Shown piece by piece: positions 54,206 to 63,388 of a stretch of DNA of 64,000 bases. The first letter of the stretch is position 1. The number at the start of each line of letters is the position of its first letter. The stretch lies in contig JAUCGF010000002.1 in NCBI GenBank assembly GCA_030378005.1, positions 1-64,000 of the forward strand, given 5' to 3'. This stretch comes from Desulfococcaceae bacterium HSG9 (GTDB lineage Bacteria; Desulfobacterota; Desulfobacteria; Desulfobacterales; JAUCGF01). The position numbers and the translations under genes are program-made. The notes under the pieces were generated by a model that saw only the letters and a list, made by a program, of their open reading frames with translations, had not been told where the DNA came from and did no database searches.

Positions 54206-55179
54206 AAGGAACCACAAATTCAACCATGCGTGCAGTGGTGTTTGATGATCATTTACGGTTTGATAAAGCCTATCCTCAGCCGAAGCGACAATCCAGATGG
54301 GCGCGTATCTGTGTTCATCTAGCTGGTGTGTGTAATACGGATTTGGAAATCATCAAAGGTTACATGGGCTTTAAAGGTGTTCCGGGGCATGAATTTATCG
54401 GCGTGGTTGACCAATGTGACGATCCAACTTGGATCGGAGCGCGTGTTGCCGGTGAAATCAATGCGGCATGCGGTCGTTGTCGGTGGTGTGCCGATGGCTT
54501 GATGCGCCACTGTCCCAATCGGACTGTTTTGGGAATTCTTCAGCACCACGGCTGTTTTGCCGATTACGTTTTTTTACCAGTTGAAAATTTACAGCGCATT
54601 CCAGATGACATTCCGGCTGAACGCGCTGTGTTCATTGAGCCATTATCCGCGGCATGTGAAATTTTAGAACAACTTGATTTGCAAGGCGATGAAACGGCAA
54701 TCGTGCTGGGTGACGGCAAGCTGGGGATTTTATGTGCATGGGTACTCAGCACGGTGCTTGCTGATGTTACACTCAAAGGACATCATGCACAAAAACTGGC
54801 ATCAGCCCAATGGCGACATATTAAAACAATACGTAACGCTGATACGATGGCCGGACAGGCGGATATTGTTGTCGAGGCCACCGGTTCAGCCAAAGGCATC
54901 AACGAAGCACTGTCTCTGTGCCGGCCGCGTGGTGTGATTGTCCTAAAATCAACGGTCGCGTCTGTGGACGAAATCAACTTGGCACCTTTGGTAATCAATG
55001 AACAAACGCTTATCGGTTCGCGCTGCGGGCAGTTCAAAGACGGGCTACAGATGATGGAAACCTATCCCGATATGCCGTTAGAACGCCTGATCACCGCTCG
55101 TTTCCCCATAGAACAAGCTTTGCTGGGATTTGAACAGGCGGCGCTGCCGGATTCTTTGAAAATATTATTAGAGTTTTAA
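54202..55179 (+). CDS. Zinc-binding alcohol dehydrogenase (MDR family)
   Basis: The 325-residue protein has the medium-chain dehydrogenase plan: catalytic zinc ligands Cys44 (GVCNTDLEI) and His63-Glu64 (PGHEF), structural zinc Cys90, Cys93, Cys96 and Cys104 (CGRCRWCADG), and a nucleotide-binding segment AIVLGDGKLGILCAW, whose glycine motif is slightly altered (GDGKLG). It oxidises an alcohol or polyol with NAD(P). The start overlaps the lipoprotein stop by 4 bases, so these genes are coupled. Substrate is unknown. Confidence 0.9.
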   Translation: MKGTTNSTMRAVVFDDHLRFDKAYPQPKRQSRWARICVHLAGVCNTDLEIIKGYMGFKGVPGHEFIGVVDQCDDPTWIGARVAGEINAACGRCRWCADGLMRHCPNRTVLGILQHHGCFADYVFLPVENLQRIPDDIPAERAVFIEPLSAACEILEQLDLQGDETAIVLGDGKLGILCAWVLSTVLADVTLKGHHAQKLASAQWRHIKTIRNADTMAGQADIVVEATGSAKGINEALSLCRPRGVIVLKSTVASVDEINLAPLVINEQTLIGSRCGQFKDGLQMMETYPDMPLERLITARFPIEQALLGFEQAALPDSLKILLEF

Positions 55180-55200
55180 ACTAAAAAAAGGAGCATACGA

Positions 55201-56502
55201 ATGAATCGCAATTGGCGTGTCAAAATTATCGTGATTTTAACTTTTATTATGTCTGTTGGCTATCATCTGACGAGTTTCGCTCAGGAGCTGACTTTAACCC
55301 TTGACCAAGTTGTCGGCATCGCCTTGGAACGCAATCCGCTGATCGCCATCTCGCGCCAATCCAAAGCCGCTGCGAAAGCCCGAATTCTTCAGGCCCGTTC
55401 CGGCTATCTGCCGCAAGTTACGGCAACTGCGGACATTAACCGCCAGCGCATCCACAGCGGCGGCGGCATTCATAATGAATCGAACTATTACAAAACGGAT
55501 GTCGGTGTAAATCAATATATTTACGATTTTGGCAAAACCCGGGAGCGCTTGGAATCAAGTCGTTACGCCCTTGACACCAGTGACAGGAATCTGGATCAAA
55601 CTGTTGCGGATGTCATTTTAACCACGCAAATCAACTATTATGAAATCCTTAAAAAAAAATATATGGTTCAAGTGAATCAGGAATCACTGGATATGCAAAA
55701 AAAGCATTTGGAAGAAGCCAAGGCGTTTTACAGCGCCGGTCTTCGCCCCAAAATAGATGTCACCCGTGGGGAAGTGCAATTTGCCAATACGCATTTGGAA
55801 CTTATCAAAGCTAGTTATGCTCTGTCTGTGGCCAGAGCAGACCTTGAAAACAACTTGGGCGGCCCGCCGGTCAAAGGTCAGTATTTTTTAGCCGATGTTC
55901 CCGTAGAAGCTAAAAAAGTTGTATTGACCGACGCCCTTTTGCAAAGTGCGATGGAAAACCGGCCGGCAATCGCGGCTCTCAAAGCGCAAATTCAGGCGGC
56001 TGAATCCAACGTGAAAGCGATTCGCGCTCAGAAATGGCCGACTGTAAGCGCAAACGCTTCTTACGGTTGGAATAACACCGAGCTACCGTTGGAAGATGAA
56101 TGGCGCGCGGGTGTACATCTTGATTGGCCGCTTTTCACAGGCTACCGCACCAAAGGCGAAGTATCAGAAGCGCAGGCCGATGCAGAACTAATCAAGTATG
56201 AATTAAAACGCCTTGAACTTGATGTCGTGCGTGAAACAACCCAGGCCATTTCCACGGTGAATGAAGCGCTGGAAGCCATTAAAACCACCGAGTTGGCCAT
56301 CAGGCAGTCAGAAGAAAACATGGAGTTGGCCCAGGGACGCTATAAAGTGGGTGTGGGCAGCGCTATCGAATACAATGACGCCCAGTTGAATCTGACCCAG
56401 ACACGCAATAATCTGGTGCAAGCGCAGTTTAGCTATCTTCAAGCGCATGCAAATCTGGAACATGCAATCGGAAGATTATTTCCCAATTCAAAAATACAAT
56501 AA
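55201..56502 (+). CDS. TolC-family outer-membrane efflux protein
   Basis: A signal peptide (MNRNWRVKIIVILTFIMSVG) precedes a 433-residue TolC-like protein with two repeats of the helix pattern: LTLTLDQVVGIALERNPLIA and RARSGYLPQVTATADINRQR-like in the first, ESNVKAIRAQKWPTVSANAS and GYNA-type later. It forms a trimeric outer-membrane channel for efflux or secretion and could serve the RND pump at 34-39 kb. GGAGC lies just before the start. Confidence 0.93.
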   Translation: MNRNWRVKIIVILTFIMSVGYHLTSFAQELTLTLDQVVGIALERNPLIAISRQSKAAAKARILQARSGYLPQVTATADINRQRIHSGGGIHNESNYYKTDVGVNQYIYDFGKTRERLESSRYALDTSDRNLDQTVADVILTTQINYYEILKKKYMVQVNQESLDMQKKHLEEAKAFYSAGLRPKIDVTRGEVQFANTHLELIKASYALSVARADLENNLGGPPVKGQYFLADVPVEAKKVVLTDALLQSAMENRPAIAALKAQIQAAESNVKAIRAQKWPTVSANASYGWNNTELPLEDEWRAGVHLDWPLFTGYRTKGEVSEAQADAELIKYELKRLELDVVRETTQAISTVNEALEAIKTTELAIRQSEENMELAQGRYKVGVGSAIEYNDAQLNLTQTRNNLVQAQFSYLQAHANLEHAIGRLFPNSKIQ

Positions 56503-56510
56503 GGATAAAA

Positions 56511-57680
56511 ATGGAACAAACCAAAGTTCAAATCATTAAGGAAACAGATGCGTTGACGGATGCGCTTTTAACGATCAGCCATTATTTGAGAGACAATCCG
56601 GAGACGGCCTATCAGGAACATAAAGCCTGCGAATATTTAAGCGGTTTTTTAGAACAGCAAGGCTTTGAGGTTCAACGAGGCGCCGGCAGTGTTGAAACCG
56701 CCTTTGCAGCACGACCGACCGGTTATAAACCGAGTCGTCCCTGTGTGGCCATTTTGGCAGAATACGACGCGCTTCCCAAAATCGGGCATGGATGCGGCCA
56801 CAACCTGATCGCTGCCGCCAGCATGGGCGCTGCCGTTGCGCTTGCCCGCACATTGGGCGATCTCGCCAATAACGTCGTCGTGGTTGGAACACCGGCCGAA
56901 GAGGGTGGAGGCGGCAAAGCGCGTTTATATGACGCCGGTGTTTTTGATGGTGTTGATGCGGCCATGATGTTTCATCCCGGACACCTTAATCTTCCTGGCA
57001 AAGGGATGCTGGGGCGCACCAAATTTAAAATGGAATTTTTTGGAAAAACCTCCCATGCTTCAGGGTCGCCCGATAAAGGCATTAATGCACTGGATGCGCT
57101 CGTGGCCGCTTACACCCATATCAATGCCCTTAGACAGCATTTATTGCCGGATGCCCGCATTCACGGTATCATCACAGATGGCGGGGATGCGCCCAATATT
57201 ATTCCCGATTACGCAGCCGGGATGTTTTATGTACGCGCCGCCAGCCTGGCTTATCGAGATAAGCTTTTTGCACAAGTCCAACATTGCGCTGAAGGTGCCG
57301 CTCTGGCAACCGGAGCTGAAGTCAAAATTACGGTTGAGCCTCCTACCATCGATCCGTTTAAGCCCAATTTACCATTAGAGGAAGCCGCGCGCATCAATCT
57401 TGAAGCGCTGGGCGTCAGCATTGATGCCGATGACGGTAAACGCGGCTCTTCGGACATCGGCAACCTGAGCCAGCATATTCCTTGTATTCATGCCTATTTG
57501 AAGATTGTCGATCCGGACTCTCCGGCACATTCGACAGCCTTTGCCCAGGCCACCGATACAGACCTGGGGCAAAAAGCGATGCTCAATGCCGCCAAGATGA
57601 TCGCCATGACCGCTTATGATTATTTGACATCCGCGGCCTTGCGTGAAAAGACGGCAACGGCGTTTGGTAATACCGACTAA
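56511..57680 (+). CDS. M20-family amidohydrolase/peptidase
   Basis: The 389-residue protein has the metal-binding signatures of the M20D group: EYDALPKIGHGCGHNLIAA, then PAEEGGGGKARLYDAGVFDG and MMFHPGHLN. It is close to ACY1L2/AbgB-like amidohydrolases that cleave N-acyl or dipeptide amide bonds. A dimerisation domain (KTSHASGSPDKGINALDALV) is present. It starts 8 bases after tolC, so both are probably in the same transcript. Confidence 0.92.
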   Translation: MEQTKVQIIKETDALTDALLTISHYLRDNPETAYQEHKACEYLSGFLEQQGFEVQRGAGSVETAFAARPTGYKPSRPCVAILAEYDALPKIGHGCGHNLIAAASMGAAVALARTLGDLANNVVVVGTPAEEGGGGKARLYDAGVFDGVDAAMMFHPGHLNLPGKGMLGRTKFKMEFFGKTSHASGSPDKGINALDALVAAYTHINALRQHLLPDARIHGIITDGGDAPNIIPDYAAGMFYVRAASLAYRDKLFAQVQHCAEGAALATGAEVKITVEPPTIDPFKPNLPLEEAARINLEALGVSIDADDGKRGSSDIGNLSQHIPCIHAYLKIVDPDSPAHSTAFAQATDTDLGQKAMLNAAKMIAMTAYDYLTSAALREKTATAFGNTD

Positions 57681-57684
57681 GGAA

Positions 57685-57800
57685 TGTCAGTAGATCGAAA
57701 AGTTTCATAAAATGCAGCCAAAGGAGTGCCAAACTTACAGTTTGGCAGTGTTTTTCATGTTTATAGCGCATGCCAAACTGTAAGTTCGGCACTCCTCTTT
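57685..57800. repeat. Palindromic repeat family G
   Basis: TGTCAGTAGATCGAAAAG and AATGCAGCCAAAGGAGTGCC begin the element; the second arm is GCCAAACTGTAAGTTCGGCA then CTCCT, inverted against AGGAGTGCCAAACTTACAG. Related halves lie at 28218-28266 and 47447-47487. Confidence 0.75.
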
Positions 57801-57890
57801 GTTAATATCTCGTCAGTTATTGAATCATTGAAAGTGAAAATATGATACAAATTTTGTGAATTTCGATGAATTCAAAGAGTTACAAAACAA

Positions 57891-57933
57891 TTTCAAACTT
57901 GTAACTTCAAACTTCAAACTTCAAACTTGTAAC
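57891..57933 (+). repeat. Tandem AACTTCA heptamers before the ATPase gene
   Basis: At least three tandem AACTTCA units with flanking variants (CAAACTTGTAACTTCAAACT and onward) fill the 40 bases before the ATG at 57939. No ribosome-binding site is visible. Their position upstream of genes 35612, 48681 and 61354 suggests a class. Confidence 0.75.
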
Positions 57934-57938
57934 TACCG

Positions 57939-59282
57939 ATGCAAAAAGCACATAACCTGAAAGAAATCATCCGCTATTTTGACAGCCAGACGCCGCTGAC
58001 ACCAGAGGACGCGGAACAATGGCAGGCATTTTACACCGAAACTGAGCGGAATGAAATCGATCATATTATCACCGCTCTGGTGAGCAGCCCCATTGGCCAT
58101 AAAATTCTGTTTGGCGGCCATCCGGGCAACGGTAAATCCACTGAACTGAATAAGTTGGTTTTCGATGAACGCATCAAACAGCAGTTCGCGGTGATCAAAT
58201 TTGATGCCAAAGAGCTTCTTGATGTCAATGATATTGATATTACTGAACTTTTATTAGTGCTCAGCCTGAAAATTTTGGGATTCGCAGATGTCTGCAATAT
58301 TAAACCGGATAACTATTTTAAAAAGAAATTCGATGATTTGGAGGGTTTCTTCCGTAAAAAATTGAAAGTTGAAGAGGTGCGCTCTCGCCTAAGACAGAGC
58401 AGCCTGGGAGCGGAAGCCAAAATTTCATTGGGCGCCAAAATACCTTTGGTTAAAATGGGTAGTAATTTCTTTGCCAAAATCAGAGGGCAGCACGAATTTC
58501 GCAAGCTCGTTCGTAAAACCTATCGCCCGCGTCTTACCGAACTTGTCGATTTTGTTGATGATTTGCTCATTGATATCAAAGAGAAAAACTCGTCTCAAGA
58601 AGATATCCTGCTGATTGCTGACGGCCTTGACCGCGCGCCGATTGAACAGGCACGCAAGCTGTATGCTGAAGATGGCCATCATTTAAGCAAAATTCGTAAT
58701 GCCTCGTTACTGCTCACGGTTCCAATTTCACTCATCCACTCTACATCAGCGGTTGTGATTCAGGGTGAATTGGGGCAGATCACCACCTTAAAAAATGTCC
58801 GCATCAAAACCCGCACCCGGCAAGTTGATGAAAAAACGGAAAAAAATATAAATATCCTTGAGGAAGCCGTGCGCAAACGAATTGAAGATCAAAGTTTGAT
58901 TACTTCGGAAGCGCTCACTATGGCGGTGCAATATTCCGGCGGCGTATTTCGCACGTTGATCGATCTGATCTATCAGGCGGCCATTAAATCGGCTGTTTTT
59001 GATGGTAAACAAATCAGCCTTAAAGATATGCAGGATGCGGTTAATGAAGCGCGTATCAACCAAAAAAGACCTTTAACCCGTAGCCACTGGGAGATGCTGC
59101 TTGAAATTGATGACCATAAGAAGTTTCTGACAGACGGCGACGAAAAACGGCTGGAACTTTTACGCGGGTTATACGCGCTGGAATATATCAACGGCGAGGA
59201 ATGGTTTGAGGTCAGCCCGCTCTTGCAGGACGCTGTGGAAGAATACCGCAAGGAATTTAAAAGCACGTCAAAGAAAGATTGA
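57939..59282 (+). CDS. P-loop ATPase, partner of TPR protein
   Basis: The 447-residue protein has a P-loop ILFGGHPGNGKSTELNKLV (Lys66), a strand-helix core typical of AAA/STAND-type ATPases, and a Walker B DILLIADGLDRAP (Asp228). The SIH-TS region (TVPISLIHSTSAVVI) may be sensor 1. After ~350 residues there is a helical C-terminal part ending in a basic tail. No effector domain is visible. Its stop overlaps the TPR gene start by 4 bases (ATGA). I infer a switch ATPase whose partner is the TPR protein; no named family was recognised. Confidence 0.75.
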   Translation: MQKAHNLKEIIRYFDSQTPLTPEDAEQWQAFYTETERNEIDHIITALVSSPIGHKILFGGHPGNGKSTELNKLVFDERIKQQFAVIKFDAKELLDVNDIDITELLLVLSLKILGFADVCNIKPDNYFKKKFDDLEGFFRKKLKVEEVRSRLRQSSLGAEAKISLGAKIPLVKMGSNFFAKIRGQHEFRKLVRKTYRPRLTELVDFVDDLLIDIKEKNSSQEDILLIADGLDRAPIEQARKLYAEDGHHLSKIRNASLLLTVPISLIHSTSAVVIQGELGQITTLKNVRIKTRTRQVDEKTEKNINILEEAVRKRIEDQSLITSEALTMAVQYSGGVFRTLIDLIYQAAIKSAVFDGKQISLKDMQDAVNEARINQKRPLTRSHWEMLLEIDDHKKFLTDGDEKRLELLRGLYALEYINGEEWFEVSPLLQDAVEEYRKEFKSTSKKD

Positions 59283-61228
59283 TGGACATCATTCGTAAAA
59301 AAGAGGAACTGCAACTGCCCCTGCTGTTCGCCCATATCCGTTTGCGCGAGCATCAGGGGGTTTTAATTTTTCTGACCTGCACCACTGCGGATGTCGAACA
59401 TTATATCATTCAAACACTGCGGGATGAATTGGAAGATGAGTACGCCTTTGAAACGATTCCGCTACATATCCAAGACTATGCTCCGTTCACCGCTATATGG
59501 CATCGACCGGCCGGCACAAAAACACTTCTTATTTTCAATGCGTTTGATTTTGAAGCCTTTTATCAGAAACCAGATGCGTTTAAAACGCAAATCGACAACC
59601 TGTGCGCCAATCTTAATCTGAATCGCGATTTTATCCCGGAAAAAAAACTCAAGTGCATTTTTATCCTTCCCTCCGAAGTAGAACACCGAATTGCCCTGAC
59701 GGCCAGCGATTTTTATCATTTCAAAAGCTATACAGCAACATTTACGGACGATGCGGCATTTCACCGGGGAATCACGGAAGCTGAACAAGGCGATGAAGGA
59801 CGCGGCGACCGCATCGCTTTTCTTTTAAGGCGCTTAAAAAAGGCGTCTGGAGCCAAGCAACTGGCACCGCTTCATTTTGAATTGGGGGATCTTTATTATG
59901 ATATTTCAAATATAAACCAAGCCCTTTATCACTGGGAAAAAGCGCAGAAATTATGTCGCCAGCTAAAAGATGAAAGAAATTTAAGTGCCGCATTGGGCAA
60001 CATTGGCCTAGTGTACCACGATCTGGGCCAGCTGGAAGAGGCATTAAAATACCATCAAGAGACACTGGTGATTGATAAAAAAATCGGCTATCTTCAGGGG
60101 CAAGCTTCAGATCTGAGCAACATCGGTCTGATTTATAGCGATCTGGGTCAGCCGAAAAATGCCTTGAAATACTATCAAGAGGCGCTGGCGATTGATAAAA
60201 AAATCGGCTATCTCCAGGGGCAGGCCAGTCAACTGGGCAACATCGGTCTGGTATATCAAGCTCTGGGTCAGCCGGAAGATGCCTTGAAATACCATGAAGA
60301 GGCACTGGCGATTCATAAAAAAATCGGCTATCTCCAGGGGCAGGCCAGTCAACTGGGCAACATCGGTCTGGTATATAGCGATTTGAGTCAACCGGAAGAT
60401 GCCTTGAAATACTTTCAAAAGGCACTGGCGATTCATAAAAAAATCGGCTATCTCCAGGGGCAGGCCATAAATCTGGGCAACATCGGTATGGTATATCGTG
60501 CGCTAGGTCAGCCGGAAGATGCCTTGAAATACCATGAAGAGGCACTGGCGATTCATAAAAAAATCGGCTATCTCCAAGGGCAGGCATCAAACCTGGGCAA
60601 CATCGGTACGGTTTACAGCAATCTGGGCCAGCCGGTAGAAGCCTTGAAATACTATGAAGAGGCGCTGGCGATTCATAAAAAAATGGGCAATCTCCAGGGG
60701 CAGGCAGCAGATCTGGGCAACATCGGTACGGTTTACAGCAATCTGGGCCAGCCGGAAGATGCCTTGAAATACTATGAAGAGGCGCTGGCGATTCATAAAA
60801 AAATGGGCCATCTCCAGGGGCAGGCAGCAGACCTGGGCAACATCGGTCTGGTATATCGCGAACTGGGTCAGCCGGAAGATGCCTTGAAATACCATAAAGA
60901 GGCGCTGGCGATTCATAAAAAAATCGACTATCTCCAGGGGCAGTCCATAAATCTGGGCAACATCGGTATGGTGTATTATGATCTGGATCAGCCGGAAGAC
61001 GCCTTGAAATACTATAAAGAGGCGCTGGCGATTCATAAAAAAATCGGCTATCTCCAAGGACAAGCCTCATACTTGGGTAACATCGGTCTGGTATATCACG
61101 CTCTGGGTCAGCCGGAAGAGGCATTGAAATATCTTAAAGAAGCGCGGGAAATTTACATTCTGATTAAGATGCCGCATGAAGCAGACGAGATTAATGAATG
61201 GGTGGATGAAATAGTTGCCGAACATTAA
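59279..61228 (+). CDS. TPR protein with degenerate P-loop-like N-terminus
   Basis: The 649-residue protein starts with a ~190-residue domain that has no Walker A motif but shows LLIFNAFDFEAFYQ, a Walker-B-like strand, and KCIFILPSEVEHRIALTASD followed by FYHFKSYTATF. This looks like an inactive P-loop domain of the kind found in TPR partners of STAND ATPases (resemblance recalled, not searched). Two TPRs of diverse sequence lead to ten near-identical units (NIGLVYHALGQPEEALKYL). It ends with a charged tail. Its translation is coupled to the ATPase gene. Confidence 0.8.
   Translation: MMDIIRKKEELQLPLLFAHIRLREHQGVLIFLTCTTADVEHYIIQTLRDELEDEYAFETIPLHIQDYAPFTAIWHRPAGTKTLLIFNAFDFEAFYQKPDAFKTQIDNLCANLNLNRDFIPEKKLKCIFILPSEVEHRIALTASDFYHFKSYTATFTDDAAFHRGITEAEQGDEGRGDRIAFLLRRLKKASGAKQLAPLHFELGDLYYDISNINQALYHWEKAQKLCRQLKDERNLSAALGNIGLVYHDLGQLEEALKYHQETLVIDKKIGYLQGQASDLSNIGLIYSDLGQPKNALKYYQEALAIDKKIGYLQGQASQLGNIGLVYQALGQPEDALKYHEEALAIHKKIGYLQGQASQLGNIGLVYSDLSQPEDALKYFQKALAIHKKIGYLQGQAINLGNIGMVYRALGQPEDALKYHEEALAIHKKIGYLQGQASNLGNIGTVYSNLGQPVEALKYYEEALAIHKKMGNLQGQAADLGNIGTVYSNLGQPEDALKYYEEALAIHKKMGHLQGQAADLGNIGLVYRELGQPEDALKYHKEALAIHKKIDYLQGQSINLGNIGMVYYDLDQPEDALKYYKEALAIHKKIGYLQGQASYLGNIGLVYHALGQPEEALKYLKEAREIYILIKMPHEADEINEWVDEIVAEH
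59999..61198 (+). repeat. Ten 120-bp tandem TPR-coding units
   Basis: Units begin every 120 bases from 59999 with no indels. Units 2-9 are highly alike at DNA level (GCCTTGAAATACTATGAAGA, GGCGCTGGCGATTCATAAAA). Variable positions cluster at the first helix (VYQAL, VYSDL, VYRAL, VYSNL, VYREL) and at the unit end (ASQLG, AINLG, ASNLG, AADLG), likely the binding face. The last unit diverges. It matches the pattern of the CHAT gene repeats at the left edge. Confidence 0.93.
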
Positions 61229-61260
61229 GGCCATGTTTTTTGATTTGTAATCAGATTTTA

Positions 61261-61345
61261 AATGATTAAGATTAAGAAGAAGAGTAAGAATTTAGTTTTT
61301 ATGAAATCACTTGTAACTTTAAACTTCAAACTTTAAACTTCAATG
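61261..61345 (+). repeat. GATTAA and AACTTTA repeats before nifU
   Basis: AATGATTAAGATTAAGAAG is related to the TTAATC microsatellite of the CHAT gene, and CACTTGTAACTTTAAACTTC followed by AAACTTTAAACTTC is of the heptamer class. Here a separate site (GAGG, 6 bases before ATG) supplies the ribosome-binding site. Confidence 0.65.
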
Positions 61346-61353
61346 AGGTTGCT

Positions 61354-62184
61354 ATGTGGGAATATACTGATAAAGTCAAAGAACACTTCCTCAATCCTCG
61401 AAATGTCGGGGTTATTGATAATCCGGATGGCGTGGGCGAGGTCGGTTCGCTGGCCTGCGGCGATGCTTTAACGCTGTATTTAAAACTTGATGATGATAAA
61501 AAAATCAAAGATGCCAAGTTTCAAACGTTTGGATGCGCCTCGGCGATTGCTTCATCATCAGCGCTGACCGAAATGGTCAAGGGGCTTACGTTGGATGAGG
61601 CCAAAACCATCACAAATGAAAAAATCGCTGATTATCTCGGCGGATTGCCCAAAGAAAAAATGCACTGCTCCGTAATGGGGCGCGACGCGCTTGAAGGCGC
61701 GATTGCAGATTGCATGGGGGATGCGCTCCCTAAAATTGAGGGCGAAATTGTATGTGAATGTTTTGGCGTTACGGATATAGAAATCGAACGGGCGGTTCGT
61801 GAAAACGGGCTGACAACGATTGACGATGTTACCGATTATGTCAAAGCCGGCGGAGGATGCGAAAATTGCCATGAAAAAATTCAGGAAATCATCGACTCGT
61901 TGACAGGCAAGGAACCGGTGAAAAAGACTGAACCGGCACCATTGACCAATATTCAAAAGATTCGTCTGATTGAAGAATCATTGGAGCGTGAAATCAAACC
62001 GTCTCTGAAAAAAGATGGCGGCGATATCGAACTTGTGGATGTGGATGGCAATCGGGTGATCGTGAAAATGCACGGCGCCTGCGCAACTTGCAAGATGTCA
62101 CAACTGACGCTGGAAAATTATGTGGAATCCAAATTGCGTGAATTGGTTGCCCCGGACCTGGTGGTCGAGGAGGTGTCGGCGTGA
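61354..62184 (+). CDS. nifU: NifU-type Fe-S cluster scaffold
   Basis: The 276-residue protein has three domains. The IscU-like part holds the scaffold cysteines Cys35 (GSLACGDALTL), Cys61 (FGCASAIASS) and Cys105 (MHCSVMG). The central [2Fe-2S] domain has VCECFGVTDIEIERAV and GGCENCHEKI. The C-terminal NifU domain has HGACATCKMSQLTLE with its CxxC. It accepts sulfur from NifS and builds clusters for delivery. The nifS start overlaps its stop. No nitrogenase genes are in the window, so it may be the general cluster scaffold in this organism. Confidence 0.96.
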   Translation: MWEYTDKVKEHFLNPRNVGVIDNPDGVGEVGSLACGDALTLYLKLDDDKKIKDAKFQTFGCASAIASSSALTEMVKGLTLDEAKTITNEKIADYLGGLPKEKMHCSVMGRDALEGAIADCMGDALPKIEGEIVCECFGVTDIEIERAVRENGLTTIDDVTDYVKAGGGCENCHEKIQEIIDSLTGKEPVKKTEPAPLTNIQKIRLIEESLEREIKPSLKKDGGDIELVDVDGNRVIVKMHGACATCKMSQLTLENYVESKLRELVAPDLVVEEVSA

Positions 62185-63347
62185 AAACAATTTATGTTGA
62201 CAACAACGCCACAACCGCTGTGGCGCCGGAAGTTCTTGACGCGATGATGCCTTATCTCACCGAATTATACGGCAATCCGTCCTCCACCCATTCGTTCGGC
62301 GGTAACGTGGAACATGCTATCAAAGCGGCGCGTGAGCAGGTCGCCGCGCTTATCGGGGCAAGTCCGGAAGAGATCATATTCACCAGTTGCGGTACGGAAA
62401 GCGACAACACGGCGATTCAGGCCGCGATTTCCGCCAACCCGGATAAAAAACATATCGTTACCACGCGCGTGGAACATCCGGCCATTAAAAACATGTATGA
62501 ACATCTGTCCAAACAAGGCTTTCGGGTAACGTTTGTTCCGGTTGATCGCAAAGGCCGGTTAGATATGGATTTTCTTTATGACAGCCTGACCGAAGGCACC
62601 GCGCTTGTCAGCGTGATGTGGGCGAACAATGAATCCGGCGTGATTTTCCCGATCAATGAAATATCTCATGAAGTGCGCTCAAGAGGGATTGCTTTTCACA
62701 CCGATGCGGTGCAGGCGGCCGGTAAAACCCCGATTAATGTGGCTGACACCGGTGCGGATTTGCTTTCTCTTTCAGGGCATAAAATCCATGCGCCCAAAGG
62801 TATCGGTATTTTGTATATTCGCAGAGGCGTCGCTTTTTCACCTTTTTTGATCGGCGGGCATCAGGAACGCGGACGCCGCGGCGGAACCGAAAATGTGGCT
62901 TCTATCGTCGGCATAGGCAAAGCGTGTGAACTGGCCAAAACCAACCTGGATGAAATGGACACGCGGGTGCGGTATTTGCGGGATAAACTTGAACAGGGTC
63001 TTTTGGACGGCACACCCAAATCCACCGTGAACGGCATCAGGGAACAGCGGCTTCCGAGTACCACCAGCATCGGTTTTGACGCGGTTGAAGGCGAGGCTAT
63101 TTTGTTAATGATGGATGCACTCGGTATTTGCGCTTCTTCCGGTTCCGCCTGTACGTCCGGGTCACTGGAACCGTCACATGTATTGCGCGCTATGGGCGTC
63201 CCGTTTACATCGGCGCACGGCTCAATTCGTTTCAGCCTCAGCCATTACAATACGGAAGAGGAGATTGATTTTATCGTTGAAAAACTGCCGCCCATTATTG
63301 CCAATTTGCGCAAGATGTCGCCATTTTGGGATGGGGGTTCGGCCTGA
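62181..63347 (+). CDS. nifS: Cysteine desulfurase NifS
   Basis: The GTG start at 62181 overlaps the nifU stop by 4 bases. The 388-residue PLP enzyme has YVDNNATTAVAPEVLDAMMP at the start, the PLP Lys201 in LSLSGHKIHAPKGIG, and the active Cys324 in SSGSACTSGS. It releases sulfur from cysteine as a persulfide for NifU. The length and short active-site loop match group I IscS/NifS enzymes. Confidence 0.97.
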   Translation: MKTIYVDNNATTAVAPEVLDAMMPYLTELYGNPSSTHSFGGNVEHAIKAAREQVAALIGASPEEIIFTSCGTESDNTAIQAAISANPDKKHIVTTRVEHPAIKNMYEHLSKQGFRVTFVPVDRKGRLDMDFLYDSLTEGTALVSVMWANNESGVIFPINEISHEVRSRGIAFHTDAVQAAGKTPINVADTGADLLSLSGHKIHAPKGIGILYIRRGVAFSPFLIGGHQERGRRGGTENVASIVGIGKACELAKTNLDEMDTRVRYLRDKLEQGLLDGTPKSTVNGIREQRLPSTTSIGFDAVEGEAILLMMDALGICASSGSACTSGSLEPSHVLRAMGVPFTSAHGSIRFSLSHYNTEEEIDFIVEKLPPIIANLRKMSPFWDGGSA

Positions 63348-63388
63348 AAATTATCTGCGGCAGATGTAAAATTCGGTATTTTTCAAAC

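Noticed and set aside
59772-61124. A 450-codon minus-strand frame with Pro/Cys-rich repeats
   Set aside because: It is the antisense reading of the TPR array; the period of 40 is copied from the coding strand.
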